Shown here piece after piece: positions 24,396-28,047 of a DNA stretch of 28,047 nucleotides. The notes below the pieces were generated by a model that was not told the origin of the DNA, did not search any database, and saw nothing but the letters and a program-made list of their open reading frames with translations. How positions within the stretch are numbered: the first letter of the stretch is position 1; every line of letters begins with the position of its first letter. The stretch comes from GCA-003244245 sp036501085. GTDB taxonomy: Bacteria > Actinomycetota > Actinomycetes > Mycobacteriales > Pseudonocardiaceae. The translations under genes and the position numbers were made by a program. The DNA is taken from NCBI GenBank assembly GCA_036501085.1, contig DASYAZ010000098.1, positions 1 to 28,047 on the forward strand, in the 5' to 3' direction.

Positions 24396-26053
24396 TCACC
24401 GGTGATCGTGCTCGACACGTAGCCAGCGGCACCCGTACCGCGCGAGCTCGGGGGTCACCGAACCGTCCTTGGCTACGCGTTCCGATCCGTTGGTCAGCAC
24501 GTCCTTCAGCAGGCAGGAGGCGTCTAGCCCGGTCAGCTTCAGTGCCGCCTTCGTTGGGTCCGCGCCGAAGTTGTGCACCGCCACGATGGTGCCGTCCTCG
24601 GTGTCGCGGCGGTGCGCGAGCACCGCCGCGTTCCCGGCGTCGACTACGGCGTAGCGCCCCCAGGCCAGCTCGGGGCAGGCCCGGTACGACTCGATCAGCA
24701 ACCGCATCCAGGACAGCAGCGACTCCGGGTCGCGCTCCTGGGCTGCGACGTTGATGCGCTCAGGCCCGTACTCGCCGTCCGGGATCGGACCGGGCAGCTC
24801 GGACTCTGCTGCGGTGGAGAACCCGGCCCCGGCTCCGGGGACCATTGCATCGGCGTGCGCACTGCGAGCCGGCCTTCGGCCCGGAGGTCTTCACCCATGC
24901 CGATCTCCTCGCCGTAGAACAGCACGGGCGTGCCGGGCAGCGAGAACAGCAGGCTGTAGACCATCCGGATGCGGTCTCGGTCACCGCCGAGCATCGTCGG
25001 CAGCCGCCGGCGCAGCCCGCGGCCGTAGAGCTGCATCTCCGGATCCGGCCCGAAGGCCTCGAACACCTCCTGGCGCTGCGTGTCGGTGAGCTTGTCCAGC
25101 GTCAGCTCGTCGTGGTTGCGGACGAACGTCGCCCAGTGCGCGTCCTTCGGCGGCTCCGGCCGATCGCGCAGTACCTCGGCCAGCGATTCGGCGTTGCCGC
25201 GGGCCAGCGACAGGTACATCCGCTGCATGCCGATGAAGTCGAAACACATAGTCAGCTCGTCGCGCTCGGCACCGAAGAACGTCATGGTCTGTGGGTAAGG
25301 AAGGTTGACCTCGCCGAGCAGCACGCCCTCACCGCAGCGCCGGCCGAGGAACGCCCGCAGGTCGGCGAGGTAGTCGTGCGGGTCCGGAAGCTGCCCCGCG
25401 TCGTCCTGCCCGGTGGTCTCCAGCAGGAACGGGACAGCGTCGACCCGGAACCCGGACAGCCCGAGCTGCAGCCAGAAGCCGATCGTCCGCGCAATCTCGT
25501 CGCGCACCTGCGGGTTGGCCACGTTGAGGTCTGGTTGGTACTTGTAGAACCGATGCAGGTAGTACTGGCCGGCGGCCTCGTCGTAGGTCCAGACGCTGGT
25601 CTCCTGGTCCGGGAACGCGATGCCCTGCGGACCGTCGGCGGGCGGCTCGTCCACCCAGACGTACCAGTCGCGGTACGGCGAGTCGGGGCTGCTGCGGGCA
25701 CTCTGGAACCACGGGTGTTGGTCGGAGGTGTGGTTCACCACCAGGTCGGCGATCACCCGCATACCGCGGTCGCGCGCCGTGCGGACGAACTCGACGAACC
25801 CACCGTGGCTGCCCAACCTGGCGTCGACGCCGTAGTAGTCGGTGATGTCGTAGCCGTCGTCGCGGTCCGGCGACGGCTAGTACGGCATCAGCCACACGCA
25901 GGTCACGCCGAGCCGGTGCAGGTGGTCGATGCGCTGGATCAGCCCATGGAAGTCGCCGTGGCCATCGCCGTTGCTGTCCTGGTAGGTCTCGACGTCCAGG
26001 CAGTAGATGACCGCGTTTCTCCACCACAGGTCGGACGTACGGGTCAGCCTCAT
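24396..26053 (-). pseudogene. GH13 trehalose-synthase-like glucosyltransferase, amber codon and frameshift
   Basis: From ATG 26053 the minus strand encodes SDLWWRNAVIYCLDVETYQD, typical of TreS/alpha-amylase family 13. At 25879-25877 a TAG stands where relatives have an aromatic residue (WLMPY-stop-PSPDRDDGYDITDYYG). The frame then continues through VIADLVVNHTSDQHPWF, GLSGFRVDAVPF (nucleophile Asp), LLGEVNLPYP (acid/base Glu) and FVRNHDELTLDKL. Near 24840, after RTPMQW, it shifts; the C-terminal part continues from GAGFSTA in the next frame to TGA at 24398-24396. One G added in the G-run near 24835-24845 would restore the frame. Repaired, it would have about 553 residues. Its ATG overlaps the stop of the LLM oxidoreductase remnant, the usual partner. 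Confidence 0.85.
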
Positions 26054-26225
26054 GACAGCTCCGGTAGGACACGGGCACCGAACGCGTCGATGAACCCCGC
26101 CTGCTCCTTGCCAGTGTGGTGCAGGTAGATCTCGTCCAAGCCGGGCTCAGCGTACGCCTCAGCCATGCGGCGTGCCTGCCGAGATCGGCCGATACGTACG
26201 CCCCTTCGGCCACCTTCACGGGCTG
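26050..26225 (-). pseudogene. C-terminal remnant of an LLM-class oxidoreductase
   Basis: The minus strand reads VSADLGRHAAWL, then after a one-base break EAYAEPGLDEIYLHHTGKEQ and AGFIDAFGARVLPELS before TGA at 26052-26050 (ATGA overlap with the GH13 gene). This matches my memory of the end of the TIGR03885-type flavin-dependent LLM oxidoreductases, which sit directly before GH13 genes like this one. The N-terminal some 250 residues are missing; homology ends near 26225, where an in-frame stop appears. Only a relic. Confidence 0.7.
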
Positions 26226-26259
26226 CCAGGCTTACGTTCAGGAGGTAGGCACCCAGGTA

Positions 26260-26682
26260 TCAATGCCGTTCTTCGAGGCCGACGGCTTCGCGCAGGCGCT
26301 TCGCGGCGTCCTGGACCTTGCGATCGTTACGCGCTTCCGAATCCATCAATTCGGCCAACGCCGTGGCGATGACGTTGAGCTTCTCCTGCGAGGCCTCTTC
26401 CGCGCGGCGGCTGGAGTTCTCGAGCAGCACCACTAGCAGCAGGGTGAGGACGCTCGCGACAGTATGAATGGCCGTCTGCCATTCCTTGAGGTCTGCCCAC
26501 AGTGGCAAGCTGACCAGCCAGGCAGCGACGATGCCGGCGCATAGGAAGAAGAATGGAGCCTGGCTGACCCGGAGGTGGGTCGACTCGACGAACCGGTCAA
26601 ACGGCGAACGGCGATCTCCCTGCTTCCGGGTTTTTGCGGCCTCGGTGCGCCCCACAGCCGGGAGCCTACCTGCCCCGAGCAT
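26260..26682 (-). CDS. Low-affinity iron permease-like small membrane protein
   Basis: The product has up to 140 residues from ATG 26682; the true start may be further in, since the ribosome site is weak and the first 25 residues are plain basic sequence. Two membrane helices (about 44-62, APFFFLCAGIVAAWLVSLPL; about 72-90, HTVASVLTLLLVVLLE) are followed by a long charged helix (ENSSRRAEEASQEKLNVIAT...). This layout, with a W between the helices and a Q/E-N-x-x-x-R after the second, is that of the family labelled low-affinity iron permease, whose bacterial function is unproven. The last part (ARNDRKVQDAAKRLREAVGL) extends the helix. It lies just beyond the decayed LLM/GH13 remnants. Confidence 0.65.
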   Translation of the reverse strand: MLGAGRLPAVGRTEAAKTRKQGDRRSPFDRFVESTHLRVSQAPFFFLCAGIVAAWLVSLPLWADLKEWQTAIHTVASVLTLLLVVLLENSSRRAEEASQEKLNVIATALAELMDSEARNDRKVQDAAKRLREAVGLEERH

Positions 26683-26959
26683 CCAGATCAGTTAGTCGGC
26701 TTCGTCTCTGGCTCAGGCGCCGAAGCGCTGTGCCACTTCGTCGATCTCGTTAGGTCGAGGCCGAACTCGGTGTGGCACATCAGGTATCTGCGTTGAGGTC
26801 GGTGTGGAACATGCACCTGCACTCACTTGATCGTGTTGTGGGAAATCTCCTTGTGCAGGACGTGCGGCCGTGGCGGGGCATCCGCAGGCCCATCGGCGAT
26901 CCGGTGCGAGCCGGCCGCAACCGCCAGGGTCCCGTCGCCGGGGCCGTCGTCGAGCCGGG
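26683..26959. other. Intergenic stretch
   Basis: About 280 bp without a supported gene. Open frames on both strands lack ribosome sites and recognisable sequence. Confidence 0.4.
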
Positions 26960-27131
26960 TCAGGCACCGCCCACCCAGCGGAAGCGGTCTTCGTCGTCCT
27001 CGACCGGCTCGGCATGCCCATCCGCGACGAGCGCCTCGATCAGCGGTGCCCACGTCTCACGCAGCACCTCCGGCGCAAAGACCCCGGCCGACGACGTAGC
27101 CCTCACGATCGAAGACCGCAGGATCGCTCAC
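26960..27131 (-). pseudogene. Short unrecognised gene with a frame break
   Basis: From GTG 27131 the minus strand encodes SDPAVFDREGYVVGRG; in another frame it continues VFAPEVLRETWAPLIEALVA and then DGHAEPVEDDEDRFRWVGGA to TGA 26962-26960. Both halves have natural, helix-forming composition and fit end to end with one inserted or two lost bases near 27075. It starts 28 bp after the stop of the HTH regulator gene, as a downstream operon member would. No family recognised; about 57 residues when joined. Confidence 0.35.
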
Positions 27132-27158
27132 ATGCGCACCGCCCGAACGAGTGAGTCG

Positions 27159-27653
27159 TCATGGTCGTATTCGGATGCCTGGTTGAGAGAGCGGGGTGCT
27201 GCAGCGGCACCCACCGCTGAGATGGCTGATCTGGCTTTCGGTATCGGGATTTTCGTGGTGTTCGGTTCCGTCGTCGAGCAGAATAACGATCGTGCCGAGA
27301 GGGTCGACGGCGGTGACCGTGCCTCGCCGGACCCGCCGGCTTCCGGTTATGGGGTCCGCGGCGTCGAACACGAGCACTCGGTCCCGGGGCTGGTAGTGGC
27401 TCCACTTCCCGCCGTTGAAGTCATACCAGGTGCCGGTGAAGGCGCCCGACACAACCGATTGTGTCGCCCCGATTGCCGCGGCGATGCGGCGCATTGTGTC
27501 CACCGACGCCAGTGCGGCAGGTCGGGCGGGAGCGGTCCGGTCGATCCATTCGGTCAGGCTCGTTGCCGGGAGCCCGGCGGACGCCTCGATCGAGCTCAGC
27601 GGCCGTCCCGGCTGGTAGCGTTCGAGGAGCAGCGCCACCCGAGTCGTGGTCAT
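27159..27653 (-). CDS. HTH-type regulator-like protein with a C-terminal beta-rich domain
   Basis: The product has 164 residues from ATG 27653, with a perfect GGAGG seven bases upstream. Residues 1-78 look like a helix-turn-helix segment: RVALLLERYQPGRPLSSIEA, ASVDTMRRIAAAIGATQSVV, then a conserved SGAFTGTWYDF. Residues 85-140 (DRVLVFDAADPITGSRRVRR, GTVTAVDPLGTIVILLDDGT) look like a small SH3/KOW-like barrel, and the last 30 are a Cys-containing polar tail. It is not a family I can name; a role as transcription factor is inferred. An imperfect dyad about 66-85 bp upstream of its start could be its own operator. A fragment of a relative lies at 24218-24370. Confidence 0.6.
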   Translation of the reverse strand: MTTTRVALLLERYQPGRPLSSIEASAGLPATSLTEWIDRTAPARPAALASVDTMRRIAAAIGATQSVVSGAFTGTWYDFNGGKWSHYQPRDRVLVFDAADPITGSRRVRRGTVTAVDPLGTIVILLDDGTEHHENPDTESQISHLSGGCRCSTPLSQPGIRIRP

Positions 27654-27718
27654 CGACCAACCTCCTGCAGAAGAAGAGAGCACGGCTAACTCCGCATTTG
27701 CGGTTTGAACTGGGCTCT

Positions 27719-27738
27719 ATTTCCGTATACACGGATAT
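27719..27738. promoter_or_regulatory. Imperfect dyad upstream of the HTH gene
   Basis: ATTTCCGT (27719-27726) and ACGGATAT (27731-27738) form 8-bp arms with one mismatch around ATAC. It lies in the 250-bp region between the divergent HTH regulator and methyltransferase genes and may bind the regulator. Confidence 0.35.
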
Positions 27739-27906
27739 ATCGGGACGGCACTGTCGCCGTAGTTACCCACAGCCGGAATTACCGCTGCCGACAACGGTCG
27801 GGTAGGTCGCCCCGGTAGGCGCGTCGTGGCATGGACGAAGCGATGCAGCCCGGCGTCTGCGTCAGGTACCCCGAGATGTCAGACTCGGGCGGTACGGTGC
27901 CTCGAC

Positions 27907-28047
27907 ATGATCGAGCCACCCTATCTGCGCGCTACCCGGGCGGGATACGACGCCGTCGCCGCCGACTATTCCGAGTGGATCAGCAACGAACTCGCCACTA
28001 AGCCTTGGGACCGTGCGCTGCTGGCCGCGTTCGCCGAACTGGTCCAC
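27907..28047 (+). CDS. Class I SAM-dependent methyltransferase, N-terminal part
   Basis: The frame opens at ATG 27907 and runs off the right edge after 47 codons. The visible start (PPYLRATRAGYDAVAADYSE, then a W residue, KPWDRALLAAFAELV) is the standard beginning of small actinobacterial SAM-dependent methyltransferases: a YDxxAxxY motif followed by a helix leading to the glycine-rich SAM loop, which lies outside the window. It is divergent from the HTH regulator gene (253 bp apart). Family assignment is good on this short piece; the substrate cannot be inferred. Confidence 0.75.
   Translation, partial: MIEPPYLRATRAGYDAVAADYSEWISNELATKPWDRALLAAFAELVH

Noticed and set aside
26823..27053. 76-codon minus-strand frame with a plausible tail
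   Set aside because: It has no ribosome site and overlaps a better frame (26960-27131); the visible sequence matches nothing I know.

Overview
The window is a stretch of a high-GC actinobacterial chromosome, most likely from the Pseudonocardiales. This rests on GTG/TTG starts, GTGA start/stop overlaps, a DUF6777-type protein, a CxCGW-type small protein and a gene-end palindrome; no rRNA or taxon-specific marker is present. I saw no tRNA, rRNA, CRISPR array or intact transposase.

Left part (1-4.3 kb): the end of a protein O-mannosyltransferase, a Tat/lipobox Rieske protein, an orphan ribbon-helix-helix protein, a dienelactone hydrolase, and a MoeA fused to a periplasmic-binding-protein-like domain. 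An ABC exporter (4316-6178) follows on the same strand. Upstream of it (6.3-7.5 kb) sits the most unusual locus: two paralogous 66- and 70-residue Gly/Tyr/His-rich peptides. Each has the same promoter (TTGCAA, 17 bp, TAyTTT) and a long untranslated leader with two conserved blocks. The first gene ends in a 13-bp-arm terminator.

Middle part (7.5-16.7 kb): a minus-strand molybdenum/tungsten cluster. In transcription order it holds a MobA-MoaD fusion, an aldehyde:ferredoxin oxidoreductase (AOR) family protein, a Cys-type formate dehydrogenase alpha subunit with NuoG-like FeS domains, a NuoE-NuoF fused NAD-reducing subunit, and a second MoeA. MobA/AOR and FdhB/MoeA overlap by 4 bp. Formate oxidised at the bis-MGD centre of FdhA would reduce NAD through FdhB, while MobA-MoaD and MoeA supply cofactor; whether the AOR protein shares the same diaphorase is open. 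A wrecked vapBC toxin-antitoxin pair interrupts the operon between fdhA and fdhB, and a perfect 23-bp-arm palindrome covers the stop codon of the AOR gene.

Right part (16.7-28 kb): a CECGW protein and a DUF6777 protein, a LysM-NlpC/P60 cell-wall hydrolase, two tiny membrane proteins, a pterin-4a-carbinolamine dehydratase, a flavin/F420-type PPOX protein, and a tandem pair of TauD-like dioxygenases, the second frameshifted. A decayed zone follows: a fragment of an HTH regulator whose intact relative lies 3.2 kb away, a GH13 trehalose-synthase-like gene with an amber codon and a frameshift, and the tail of its usual LLM-oxidoreductase partner. The window closes with a small membrane protein, the intact HTH regulator, and the start of a methyltransferase.
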